The notes beneath the pieces were generated by a model. It had not been told where the DNA came from, did no database searches, and saw only the letters and a list, made by a program, of their open reading frames with translations. Below are positions 33,927-42,122 of a DNA stretch of 64,000 nt, piece by piece. Both the position numbers and the translations under genes were made by a program. Numbering within the stretch: position 1 is the stretch's first letter; the number at the start of each line of letters is the position of its first letter. The DNA lies in contig CAKSEO010000001.1 in NCBI GenBank assembly GCA_934446565.1, positions 35,586 to 99,585 of the forward strand. The letters run 5' to 3'. Source of the DNA: an uncultured Oscillospiraceae bacterium. GTDB lineage: Bacteria > Bacillota > Clostridia > Oscillospirales > Ruminococcaceae.

Positions 33927-36332
33927 ATGATGATGTGTTCCAGATGCAAAAAGCGTCCCGCTGTAGTGTTCATATCCTCAATGCAGGGTACCGAACGCCA
34001 CAACGAGGGGCTGTGCCTGAGATGTGCCAAGGATATGGGACTTCCTCAGGTGGACGAATACCTGAAACAGATGGGCATTTCCGAGGAGGATTTTGAGAAC
34101 GCCTACGATGCTATGTTCGACGAGAACGGCGAACCCGACCCTGAGATGCTCAAGAATATCGGCTTTGAGGACATAACGAACGGCTTCAAGCCGCATGACG
34201 ACGCAGACGGCTCTGAGCCTGACGATTCTGACGCTGACACGGATGAGAACTCTGACAACAGCGACGACCTTTTCCAGAAGGGCGGTGCAAATACCATGCC
34301 GGAGTTTTTCAAGAAGATGTTCGAGCCGTTCGGAAACGTCCTCAGCAAGGAGGATATGGATAAGCTGGACGAGGAGGCAAAGACCCGTTCCACGAAAAAG
34401 AAGCAGGAGAAAACCGACAAGAAGCGCAAGACGCTCGAAACATTCTGCACCAACCTCACCCGCCGTGCAAAGGACGGCAAGATCGACCGCATCATCGGCA
34501 GAGATAAGGAAATTGGCAGAGTTATCCAGATACTCTCCCGCAGAACCAAGAACAATCCCTGCCTGATAGGCGAACCCGGCGTCGGCAAGACTGCTATCGC
34601 CGAGGGAATCGCGCTGAAGCTGGCGAGCGGGGACGTTCCGTTCAGGCTCCAGGGCAAGGAGCTTTACCTGCTCGACCTCACCGCGCTCGTTGCGGGAACT
34701 CAGTTCAGAGGTCAGTTCGAGAGCCGCGTGAAGTCCCTTATCGACGAGGTCAAGAACGCCGGCAACGTTATCCTGTTCATCGACGAGGTACACAACCTGG
34801 TCGGCACCGGAGATTCCGAGGGCACGATGAACGCCGGTAACATGTTCAAGCCGGCGCTTTCCCGAGGGGAACTCCAGGTCATCGGCGCTACGACGTTCAA
34901 TGAGTACCGCAAGTATATCGAAAAGGACAGCGCGCTGGAGCGCCGTTTCCAGCCTGTGACGGTAAACGAGCCGTCCATTGACGACACCGTGAAGCTGCTG
35001 GAGGGTATCAAGGCGTACTACGAGGAGCATCACAAGGTAAAGGTGTCGCCGGAGATAACCCGCATGTGCGCGGTGCTTTCCGAGCGCTACATCAACGACA
35101 GGTTCCTGCCGGATAAGGCGATAGACCTGCTGGATGAATCCTGCGCATGCGCTAGCCTCGGAAGCCCGGCAATAACCGAGTACGAGAAGCTGAAGTCCAA
35201 GCTTGCGGAGCTGCGCGTCGATGAGAGCAAGCTCGCAGAGGCAAGCGACAAGGACTACGAGAAGATGGCGGAGATAAAAATGCAGATCGCGCAGACCTCC
35301 GACAGCATCGACAAGATAAAGAACGAAGCAGAGAATGTTCAGGTGACGATGGAGGACCTGTCCAAGGTCATCGAGCTGTGGACTGGTATCCCCGCCAACA
35401 AGATACAGGAGGCGGAGTATAAGCGTATCGGTACGCTGGAGCAGCACCTCAAGCAGCACGTTATCGGTCAGGACGAGGCGTGCGAGCTGGTGGCAAAGGC
35501 CATAAAGCGTACCAGGGTACAGCTCACCGAGCGCCGCAGACCTGCGTCATTTATCTTCGTAGGTCCTACAGGCGTAGGAAAGACCGAGCTTGTTAAAGTT
35601 CTGGCAAACGAGATGTTCGATACGGTTGAGCCGCTTATAAGGCTCGACATGTCGGAGTTCATGGAGAAACACAGCGTGTCCAAGATCATCGGTTCGCCTC
35701 CTGGATATGTAGGCTACGACGAGGCAGGGCAGCTTACCGAGAAAGTACGCCGCAAGCCGTATTCCGTGATACTTTTCGATGAGATTGAAAAGGCGCACCC
35801 CGACGTTATGAACATTCTGCTCCAGATACTGGACGAGGGTAAGATAAACGACGCGCACGGCCGCTCCGTAAGCTTTGAAAACACGATAATCTGCATGACT
35901 TCCAACGCGGGAAGCTCCACCGGCACCAACAGCGTGGGCTTCACCAAGACCGAGGGCGACATCAGTAAGGAGCGTGCAATGAAAGGGCTTCGCGACTTCC
36001 TCAGACCGGAGTTTATCGCCCGCGTTGATGAGATAATCGTGTTCCATCCGCTGACCGTCGAGAATTACGCGCAGATAGCGAAGCTCATGCTGCATGAGCT
36101 GGAGTCGCCGCTTGCTGAAAAGAAGATAGCACTTAACATCACTGACGACGCTTATAATGCTGTTGCGAAAAAGGCATTTGGCGGAAAGTACGGCGGCAGA
36201 GATATCCGCCGCGTTATCCGCAGCGATATTGAGGATAAGGTAGCCGAGCTGATAATCGACCACGCCGACGAGCCGCTCTCTGAGCTGAATATCGGCGCCA
36301 AGGACGGCGAGATAACGGTGGACGGAAAGTAA
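33927..36332 (+). CDS. ClpE-like AAA+ protease ATPase with N-terminal zinc finger
   Basis: An 801-residue HSP100 unfoldase. In place of the Clp N domain it has a McsA/ClpE-like zinc finger: CSRCKKRP near residue 4 and CLRCAKDMG near residue 28. An acidic linker of Asp/Ser/Glu follows (about 85-120). AAA-1 has GEPGVGKTAIAEG and FIDEVHNLVG, a short coiled middle domain follows, and AAA-2 has [23 protein letters not shown] and LFDEIEKAHP. NSVGFTKTEGD may be the loop that docks on ClpP, whose gene is at 48374. GGTGG precedes the ATG. Confidence 0.9.
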   Translation: MMMCSRCKKRPAVVFISSMQGTERHNEGLCLRCAKDMGLPQVDEYLKQMGISEEDFENAYDAMFDENGEPDPEMLKNIGFEDITNGFKPHDDADGSEPDDSDADTDENSDNSDDLFQKGGANTMPEFFKKMFEPFGNVLSKEDMDKLDEEAKTRSTKKKQEKTDKKRKTLETFCTNLTRRAKDGKIDRIIGRDKEIGRVIQILSRRTKNNPCLIGEPGVGKTAIAEGIALKLASGDVPFRLQGKELYLLDLTALVAGTQFRGQFESRVKSLIDEVKNAGNVILFIDEVHNLVGTGDSEGTMNAGNMFKPALSRGELQVIGATTFNEYRKYIEKDSALERRFQPVTVNEPSIDDTVKLLEGIKAYYEEHHKVKVSPEITRMCAVLSERYINDRFLPDKAIDLLDESCACASLGSPAITEYEKLKSKLAELRVDESKLAEASDKDYEKMAEIKMQIAQTSDSIDKIKNEAENVQVTMEDLSKVIELWTGIPANKIQEAEYKRIGTLEQHLKQHVIGQDEACELVAKAIKRTRVQLTERRRPASFIFVGPTGVGKTELVKVLANEMFDTVEPLIRLDMSEFMEKHSVSKIIGSPPGYVGYDEAGQLTEKVRRKPYSVILFDEIEKAHPDVMNILLQILDEGKINDAHGRSVSFENTIICMTSNAGSSTGTNSVGFTKTEGDISKERAMKGLRDFLRPEFIARVDEIIVFHPLTVENYAQIAKLMLHELESPLAEKKIALNITDDAYNAVAKKAFGGKYGGRDIRRVIRSDIEDKVAELIIDHADEPLSELNIGAKDGEITVDGK

Positions 36333-37039
36333 TGAGTACGATACTGATAACCGGCGGCACCGGCGCTATCGGCAGCGCTATCGCGGCGGAATTTGCAGCA
36401 ACAGACGATGTGGTGTTCACCTACAACTCCCGCGCGGAGGAGGCGCAGCGGCTCTGCAAGGAGCTGCGCTGCTCCGCTGTGCAGTGCGACATTGCCGACT
36501 ACGATTCCTGTCAGGCGGCGGTTCAGCAGGTTCTGAAAGATTTCGGGAGGATAGACGTGCTGGTGAACAATGCCGGGATATCCCAGATAAAACTGTTCAC
36601 CGACATCACTCCCGAGGATTGGCAGCGCGTTATGAATGTCGATTTGAACGGCGTTTACAATATGACGCATGCCGTTGTACGATCCATGATAAACCGCAAA
36701 AGCGGCGCAATTGTGAATGTTTCCTCCGTTTGGGGAGTGTACGGCGGAGCGTGTGAGAGCGCGTATTCTGCTGCAAAGGCGGGTGTTATCGGGCTGACAA
36801 AGGCGCTGGCAAGGGAACTAGGAGCTTCTGGGATAACCGTCAACGCTGTCGCCCCGGGAGTTATCGACAGTCCGATGAACAGCTCGCATCTTAATGAGGA
36901 GGAGCTGCGGGAGCTGGCAGAGCAGACTCCGGTCTGCCGTCTGGGGCACCCGTCAGAGGTCGCAAGAGCAGTCAGGGCGCTGGCTGAGAACCGTTTTATA
37001 ACCGGACAGACGCTCGGCGTTGACGGAGGATTCTGCTGA
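36332..37039 (+). CDS. Short-chain dehydrogenase/reductase, FabG/YmfI-like
   Basis: A 235-residue NAD(P)-dependent oxidoreductase. The cofactor motif is ITGGTGAIGSAIA, followed by NNAG, the catalytic serine in VNVSSVWGVYG, YSAAK with Tyr and Lys (AYSAAKAGV), and a C-terminus ending GQTLGVDGGF. The sequence could be a 3-oxoacyl-ACP reductase or the EF-P 5-aminopentanone reductase (YmfI), whose members look alike. Its ATG shares one base with the preceding stop (TAATG), so it is coupled to the ClpE-like gene. Confidence 0.88.
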   Translation: MSTILITGGTGAIGSAIAAEFAATDDVVFTYNSRAEEAQRLCKELRCSAVQCDIADYDSCQAAVQQVLKDFGRIDVLVNNAGISQIKLFTDITPEDWQRVMNVDLNGVYNMTHAVVRSMINRKSGAIVNVSSVWGVYGGACESAYSAAKAGVIGLTKALARELGASGITVNAVAPGVIDSPMNSSHLNEEELRELAEQTPVCRLGHPSEVARAVRALAENRFITGQTLGVDGGFC

Positions 37040-37053
37040 GTATTTCCGGTGAC

Positions 37054-37069
37054 GTTAAACTAGTTTAAC
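37054..37069. promoter_or_regulatory. Perfect 16-base palindrome upstream of oadG
   Basis: GTTAAACTAGTTTAAC, two 7-base arms around TA, 15 bases after the SDR stop and 65 bases before the -35 of the oadG promoter. It looks like a dimeric operator. It is too AT-rich and short of a U-run to be a terminator. Confidence 0.55.
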
Positions 37070-37133
37070 AATTTGCCTAAAAATTCACAAAGATATGCTG
37101 AATGTTTTGTCAAAAAAAACACAAAGTTTCCGG

Positions 37134-37162
37134 TTGAATTTTTTCGCAAAATATAGTATAAT
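37134..37162 (+). promoter_or_regulatory. Promoter of the oadG-oadB pair
   Basis: TTGAAT (37134-37139), 17 bases, TATAAT (37157-37162). Confidence 0.8.
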
Positions 37163-37214
37163 AAATTTGATTTGAAAATCCGAACGGCGATTTCGGCAAA
37201 AAAGGAGACTTAAT

Positions 37215-37787
37215 ATGAACATCGCTTTATCCATTCTGTCAGCTGCGGCGTCCGCAGAAGCAGTTGGCACAGCAGAAGCGTACTCCGGACCGTGGGAAAA
37301 CGTCTACAATGCTGTCCGCTCTACTGCCGAGGCAGTAACTGAGGAAGCGCAGGGCGTAGTTGACCGTATCCAGGGACTTGGAAATGCGCACGCACAGCTT
37401 GCTGACCCGGATTACTGGGGTTCCGTCGGCATTATCACCCTGACCGGTATACTTGTTGTATTCTTCATTCTCGCTATCCTTATCTTCCTGTTCTGGGCGC
37501 TCGGAAAGACCTTCCAGACCATCGACAAGAACAGGGCTGCAAAGGCAGAGGCTGCCAAGAAGGCTGCCGCTCCGGCTCCTGTGGCTGCTCCTGCTCCCGC
37601 AGTTGAGGAGATCGTCGAGGAGGACGATAACGACGATGAGATAATGGCTGTTATCAGTGCGGCTATCGCTGCCTACGCCGAGGAAGAGGGTACTTCCTAC
37701 ACCATTCGCGACGTAAAGAAGCGTGACAAGAGAGCTCGTTCCGCTTGGAGCCTTGCCGGAATCGGCGAGAATACACGCCCGTTCTGA
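37215..37787 (+). CDS. oadG: Sodium-pumping decarboxylase gamma subunit
   Basis: A 190-residue small membrane subunit of a Na+-translocating carboxylic-acid decarboxylase. A poorly conserved extracytoplasmic start, then one membrane helix (GIITLTGILVVFFILAILIFLFWALG), an Ala/Pro-rich hinge (AAPAPVAAPAPAVEE) and the family's C-terminal DDEIMAVISAAIAAY motif. It joins the beta subunit to the carboxyltransferase. AAAGGAG precedes the ATG. It is followed by oadB; the alpha (carboxyltransferase) and the biotin carrier genes are not in the window. Confidence 0.9.
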   Translation: MNIALSILSAAASAEAVGTAEAYSGPWENVYNAVRSTAEAVTEEAQGVVDRIQGLGNAHAQLADPDYWGSVGIITLTGILVVFFILAILIFLFWALGKTFQTIDKNRAAKAEAAKKAAAPAPVAAPAPAVEEIVEEDDNDDEIMAVISAAIAAYAEEEGTSYTIRDVKKRDKRARSAWSLAGIGENTRPF

Positions 37788-37813
37788 GAACAGACAGAAA
37801 GGAAAATTGAAGC

Positions 37814-39088
37814 ATGGAAATATTTGTTGATACCATAAAATCGCTCGCCTCCACCTCCGGCTTTGCAGGCTTCGGAGTTGAAAACGGCTGGCAGAGCATA
37901 ATTATGATTCTGCTTTCCTTCGTCCTGTTCTATCTGGCGATCAAAAAGCAGTACGAGCCGCTGCTGATGCTCCCTATCGCATTCGGTATGCTGCTCACCA
38001 ACCTCCCGTTCAGCGGACTTTATCATGCTGAGCTGTGGAATCCCTCTACAAACCCCTATTTCGCGCCTGAGTACGTTCAGGAGGGTGCTAATCTTCTGAT
38101 AACCTATACTAAGGAAGTCAGCCTTGATTATGGCAGAGTGCTCCACGAGGGCGGTCTGCTGGATATGCTCTACCTCGGCGTTAAGCTCGGTATCTATCCG
38201 CCTATCATCTTCCTCGGAATCGGCGCTATGACCGACTTCGGTCCGCTGATCGCTAACCCTAAGAGCTTCCTGCTCGGCGCTGCCGCACAGGGCGGTATCT
38301 TCTTCACATTCCTCGGCGCCTGCGCTATCAACGCGCTGGGCCTTGGCGACGGATTCTCCCTCAAGCAGGCTGCGTCCATCGCTATCATCGGCGGTGCGGA
38401 CGGTCCTACGGCGATCTTCCTTACCTCCAGACTTGCACCTGAGCTGCTCGGCTCTATCGCGGTCGCTGCTTATTCCTACATGGCTCTGGTTCCTGTAATT
38501 CAGCCGCCTATCATGAAGCTGCTCACAACTGAAAAGGAGCGCTCCGTCAAGATGGGTCAGCTCCGTCAGGTTTCCAAGCTTGAAAAGATCGTATTCCCGA
38601 TCGCAGTTACTGTTATCGTTTCCCTTATCGTTCCGGACGCTGCTTCCCTCGTTGGTATGCTGATGCTCGGTAATCTGATGAAGGAATCCGGCGTTTGCGA
38701 CCGTCTTGTAAAGACAGCTACAAACGAGCTGATGAACATCATCACGATTTTCCTCGGCGTTACTGTTGGTGCTACTGCAGTTGCACAGAACTTCCTCAAG
38801 GTCGATACGCTTCTCATCATCGCGCTTGGTCTTATCGCGTTCTGCGTTGGTACAGCATGCGGCGTTCTGCTCGGCAAGCTGATGTACCTCCTCTCCGGCG
38901 GAAAGATCAACCCGCTGATCGGTTCGGCTGGCGTTTCTGCCGTTCCTATGGCAGCGCGTGTTTCCCAGAAGGTCGGTCAGGAGACCAATCCCTCCAACTT
39001 CCTGCTCATGCATGCTATGGGTCCGAACGTTGCAGGCGTTATCGGTTCCGCAGTTGCTGCGGGCGTTCTGCTGAGCGTTCTTGGTTAA
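37814..39088 (+). CDS. oadB: Sodium-pumping decarboxylase beta subunit
   Basis: The 424-residue membrane subunit that decarboxylates carboxybiotin and exports Na+. It is highly hydrophobic with about nine to eleven helices. The functional motif GGADGPTAIFLTS and the start region PLLMLPIAFGMLLTNLP are conserved. Such a pair can serve oxaloacetate, methylmalonyl-CoA or glutaconyl-CoA decarboxylase; the substrate is decided by the missing alpha subunit. Because methylmalonyl-CoA decarboxylase sits at the end of propionate-type metabolism, the family alone does not decide. Its stop is followed by a terminator. Confidence 0.93.
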   Translation: MEIFVDTIKSLASTSGFAGFGVENGWQSIIMILLSFVLFYLAIKKQYEPLLMLPIAFGMLLTNLPFSGLYHAELWNPSTNPYFAPEYVQEGANLLITYTKEVSLDYGRVLHEGGLLDMLYLGVKLGIYPPIIFLGIGAMTDFGPLIANPKSFLLGAAAQGGIFFTFLGACAINALGLGDGFSLKQAASIAIIGGADGPTAIFLTSRLAPELLGSIAVAAYSYMALVPVIQPPIMKLLTTEKERSVKMGQLRQVSKLEKIVFPIAVTVIVSLIVPDAASLVGMLMLGNLMKESGVCDRLVKTATNELMNIITIFLGVTVGATAVAQNFLKVDTLLIIALGLIAFCVGTACGVLLGKLMYLLSGGKINPLIGSAGVSAVPMAARVSQKVGQETNPSNFLLMHAMGPNVAGVIGSAVAAGVLLSVLG

Positions 39089-39100
39089 TTTCATGTTTAA

Positions 39101-39128
39101 AAGCGGTCTGGTTTCAGGCCGCTTTTTT
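39101..39128 (+). terminator. Terminator after oadB
   Basis: AAGCGGTCTG (39101-39110) pairs with CAGGCCGCTT (39115-39124; one G-T pair in the middle) around GTTT, followed by TTTT. Confidence 0.85.
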
Positions 39129-39140
39129 CGTGCAGAAAAT

Positions 39141-39157
39141 ACATATGAGCCATATGT
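39141..39157. promoter_or_regulatory. Palindrome upstream of the pyrB promoter
   Basis: ACATATG-AGC-CATATGT, two perfect 7-base arms around three bases, ending ten bases before the -35 of the following promoter. A candidate regulator site. Confidence 0.5.
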
Positions 39158-39167
39158 AAAAAAGATA

Positions 39168-39196
39168 TTGAAATATGACGTAAAAAGTGTTATAAT
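39168..39196 (+). promoter_or_regulatory. Promoter of the aspartate carbamoyltransferase gene
   Basis: TTGAAA (39168-39173), 17 bases, TATAAT (39191-39196). Confidence 0.8.
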
Positions 39197-39228
39197 AGAC
39201 CCAATAAAGAACAGGAAAGGTGATCAAT

Positions 39229-40311
39229 TTGAACCAGAGATTCAACCATCTCATTGACATGGACGATTACAGCGTTTCTCAGTGGAACGCTATGGTAAAG
39301 CTTGCGGAGGACATCATGCGCCGCCCGGAGAGCTACGCCGACAAATGCCGCGGAAAAATCATGGCAACGCTGTTTTACGAGCCCTCGACACGTACTCAGA
39401 TGAGCTTTCAGACTGCAATGATACGCCTGGGGGGCAGTATCATCGGATTCGATAATCCGGGTAATTCCTCTGTTTCAAAGGGCGAAAATCTGAAAGACAC
39501 CATTAAAATAGTCAGCAATTACGCTGATGTTCTGGTCATGCGTCATAATCAGGAGGGTGCAGCAAAAGCGGCTGCTCTTTCGGCTGACTGTCCCGTTATC
39601 AACGCTGGGGATGGCGGTCATTTACATCCGACCCAGACTCTGACTGATCTGCTGACGCTCAAAACCGAGCTTGGCAGGCTTGATAACCTGACCGTCGGAC
39701 TTTGCGGCGATCTCAAGTATGGCAGAACAGTACATTCTATCCTCAAGGCGCTTTCCTGTTATAAAAACAATAGATTTATCCTCATTTCAACGCCCTCGCT
39801 TGCGCTCCCGCAGTACATAAAGGATGTGCTGCACGCCCGCGGCTGCGAGTTCAAGGAAGTTTCCACTATTGAAGAGGCAATCGGCGAGTGCGACATGCTC
39901 TACATGACGAGGATACAGCAGGAGCGCTTCGCAAGCAAGGAGGAGTACGAAAAGCAGAAAGGTGTTTATATCCTGACGCGCGAGAAGATGCAGCTTGCGA
40001 AGAAAGACATGATAGTAATGCACCCTCTGCCCAGGGTCAACGAGATTGAAGTGGAAATCGACGACGACCCCCGCGCCGCGTACTTCCGGCAGGCCAAGTG
40101 CGGAATGTACGTCAGAATGGCGCTGATACTCACCACTCTTAATAATACTATCACGGCAAATCCGCTGCTGACTGGTCAGGTGCACAGGGAGTGTCGCTGC
40201 ACTAACCCGCGCTGCATTACTCAGACGGAGCATTACCTGCCGCACAGCTTCCGCAAGTATGGCGATATAATGATCTGCGAGTACTGCGATGAGCGTATTC
40301 TTCTAAACTAA
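39229..40311 (+). CDS. pyrB: Aspartate carbamoyltransferase with fused PyrI-like zinc domain
   Basis: Catalyses carbamoyl phosphate plus aspartate to carbamoyl aspartate in pyrimidine synthesis. Residues 1-305 are the catalytic chain: YEPSTRTQMSFQTA (carbamoyl phosphate site), GHLHPTQTLTDL, LKYGRTVHS, and MHPLPRVNEI near the end. Residues from about 315 to 360 match the zinc domain of the regulatory chain PyrI: CTNPRCITQTEHY with C324 and C329, then CEYC with C350 and C353. The nucleotide-binding allosteric domain of PyrI is absent. The start is TTG 39229 after AAAGGTGA; GTG 39220 is in frame but inside the binding site. The gene stands alone, with its own promoter. Confidence 0.92.
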   Translation: MNQRFNHLIDMDDYSVSQWNAMVKLAEDIMRRPESYADKCRGKIMATLFYEPSTRTQMSFQTAMIRLGGSIIGFDNPGNSSVSKGENLKDTIKIVSNYADVLVMRHNQEGAAKAAALSADCPVINAGDGGHLHPTQTLTDLLTLKTELGRLDNLTVGLCGDLKYGRTVHSILKALSCYKNNRFILISTPSLALPQYIKDVLHARGCEFKEVSTIEEAIGECDMLYMTRIQQERFASKEEYEKQKGVYILTREKMQLAKKDMIVMHPLPRVNEIEVEIDDDPRAAYFRQAKCGMYVRMALILTTLNNTITANPLLTGQVHRECRCTNPRCITQTEHYLPHSFRKYGDIMICEYCDERILLN

Positions 40312-40323
40312 ATAACGACCGCG

Positions 40324-40349
40324 TGCCGCCCCGCAAAAAGGGCGGCATT
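40324..40349 (+). terminator. Hairpin after pyrB
   Basis: TGCCGCCC (40324-40331) pairs with GGGCGGCA (40340-40347) around CGCAAAAA, followed by TTT only. A partial terminator is likely. Confidence 0.65.
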
Positions 40350-40373
40350 TGGCTATATTATCAGGGAGGTAAA

Positions 40374-41471
40374 ATGGTAAAGGAAAGAACGGTTTTTGAA
40401 AAATACAGGTCGGAACGCAGTGCTGAATTGATTTTGGCGTGTGTCGCAACGCGACATTCTGCAAGTGCGGTTTTGTATGACCAGGCGCTTGAAAGACGTT
40501 ACGCCCGGGCGGTAACTTTCGGCGTAACGCTGACTTATGAAAATGTTGTGGAAGTTGTTTCCAAGCTCATTGTAAGGCTGCTGAGGGAGGGCGCTGTTCC
40601 TGGAAATGCGGTTAAAAAGGTTGGTTTTGCCGCTCCGGCTGATGTAACTATGGCAGTGGAGGAGCTGTTTTCGCCGTCTGACGTGTTCCTGCCGCCGGAT
40701 GTTGAGATCGTGTTCCTGCCTATGATCTCGGGGAGCGTCGGGGGAGATTTCTCAGCGGTACTTGCGGCTGCGCTTCAACAGGAGGGAAAGGTCATCGCAG
40801 CCGATATAAATGGTTCGCTGCGTTTGGGCGCGGTCAGCGGGAATAAATTGCTGTTTGCTGATATACCGCTGAAAGGAGGGCTTGACGCTACTTCGCTGGA
40901 AAGCGGGATGCCTCTGGAATCCGGTGCTATCGAGCTGCTTGACCGCGAAGCTGATGGGACGATCTGCTACAGCGTTGCCGGTGACGGCGACAGCATGGGA
41001 ATTTCCGCCGCGGCAGCTGTCAACGCAGTCGGCGTTATGCTGCGGTCCGGGACACTCGACAGCGACGGTATATTGACTGACCGCGACCTGTTCTATATAG
41101 GAGAGGATTTCTATATTTCACAGGCGGATGTCCGCGCTATACAGTCGGATAAGGCAACGTTCCGCGCCGGACTTGAGCTATTTGGAGAGGCTGCTTCGGA
41201 ATTGGGCGGATTCGACCGTCTGGTCGTTTCCGGGGAGGCTTTTGGCTCAGAGCGCGGCGCGGAAGTTATGGCGCAGCTTGGAGCTGTGCCCAGGGGACTC
41301 GCGGATAAGTACGGATGGTGCAGATTACCGGCGGAGCAGGGCGTAATTGCCTGTCTGAACGACACGGGGCTGCTTTCCAGAATACATGCCATCTGCGATG
41401 GTGCAGAGGATATTTCACACTTGCTCTATGAGGAATTCGACGAACTATACATAAAAAACCTGGGATTTTAG
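40374..41471 (+). CDS. Stand-alone RACo-like ASKHA protein (DUF4445 type)
   Basis: A 365-residue protein. The region from about 130 to the end follows the C-terminal ASKHA part of reductive activators of corrinoid proteins: ADINGSLRLGAV (nucleotide-binding-like start), GLDATSLESGMPLESGAIE, and ISQADVRAIQSDKATFRAGLELF, then LVVSGEAFG. The N-terminal ferredoxin domain typical of RACo is missing and there are no Cys clusters. Corrinoid methyltransferase genes are not nearby. AGGGAGG precedes the ATG at 40374. Function unknown; an ATP-dependent activator of some redox protein would be the family-based guess. Confidence 0.7.
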   Translation: MVKERTVFEKYRSERSAELILACVATRHSASAVLYDQALERRYARAVTFGVTLTYENVVEVVSKLIVRLLREGAVPGNAVKKVGFAAPADVTMAVEELFSPSDVFLPPDVEIVFLPMISGSVGGDFSAVLAAALQQEGKVIAADINGSLRLGAVSGNKLLFADIPLKGGLDATSLESGMPLESGAIELLDREADGTICYSVAGDGDSMGISAAAAVNAVGVMLRSGTLDSDGILTDRDLFYIGEDFYISQADVRAIQSDKATFRAGLELFGEAASELGGFDRLVVSGEAFGSERGAEVMAQLGAVPRGLADKYGWCRLPAEQGVIACLNDTGLLSRIHAICDGAEDISHLLYEEFDELYIKNLGF

Positions 41472-41503
41472 GCAATTTTGTATGAAATGTTTGTGAAAAG
41501 GAC

Positions 41504-41532
41504 TTGATTTTTTTCTTTAAAGATGGTATAAT
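41504..41532 (+). promoter_or_regulatory. Promoter of rplS
   Basis: TTGATT (41504-41509), 17 bases, TATAAT (41527-41532). Confidence 0.8.
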
Positions 41533-41539
41533 ATTAAAG

Positions 41540-41704
41540 CATTTAGTATCCGTTATTCTGTGTTCGCGCAGGGTGATGTGTGTTAATGCGCGGCGCAAAG
41601 CCAAACATTAAAAACGGACAGTCCGCTGTTATCGGGTTTTTCCCGGCACTTTAGTGTACGAATAGGTCGTTATCAAGAATGTCCGAAAAATCAGGAGGAA
41701 AATT
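41540..41704 (+). ncRNA. rplS leader, candidate ribosomal protein L19 autoregulatory RNA
   Basis: The leader of about 165 bases between the promoter and rplS is unusually long for one small gene. It contains several short inverted segments, including ATCCGTT against AACGGAC, and GGGTTTTTCCC, and ends with AGGAGG before the ATG. L19 leaders that bind the protein and reduce translation are known in Bacillota. I cannot align it to the family model, so this remains a candidate. Confidence 0.5.
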
Positions 41705-42046
41705 ATGGACGCATTAAAACTCATTGAGCAGGGCAGCATGAAGGCTGAGGCTCCCAAGATCGAGATCGGTGACCTCGTAAAGGTTCACGTTAAGATCAAG
41801 GAAGGCGAGAAGTTCCGTATCCAGATCTTCGAGGGTACTGTTATCGCCAAGAAGCACGGCGGCATCAACGAAACTTTCACCGTTAGACGTGTAGCTCACG
41901 GCTGCGGCATCGAGAGAGTATTCCCGCTGCATTCTCCGACAGTTGAGAAGGTAGAGCTTGTTAGAAACGGTAAGGTTCGCAGAGCTAAGCTGTACTACCT
42001 CCGCGACAGAGTTGGTAAGGCTGCTAAGGTTAAGTCCAGGGTATAA
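41705..42046 (+). CDS. rplS: 50S ribosomal protein L19
   Basis: A 113-residue ribosomal protein at the interface of the 30S and 50S subunits. Full-length and typical: [26 protein letters not shown] cut here by [21 protein letters not shown], then [13 protein letters not shown] and the basic end [27 protein letters not shown] lies nine bases ahead of the ATG. It has its own promoter and leader. Confidence 0.97.
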   Translation: MDALKLIEQGSMKAEAPKIEIGDLVKVHVKIKEGEKFRIQIFEGTVIAKKHGGINETFTVRRVAHGCGIERVFPLHSPTVEKVELVRNGKVRRAKLYYLRDRVGKAAKVKSRV

Positions 42047-42073
42047 TTTTACCCTATCCCCCATTCATGCAAT

Positions 42074-42091
42074 GCTCCGCTTCGGCGGGGC
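42074..42091 (+). other. UUCG-capped hairpin after rplS
   Basis: GCTCCGC and GCGGGGC pair around TTCG (one T-G pair). The UUCG loop makes it very stable. No U-run follows, so it is likely a stabiliser or processing site between rplS and lepB. Confidence 0.5.
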
Positions 42092-42122
42092 TAAGCGTGG
42101 ATATTGAGAAAGAGTATGTGCA

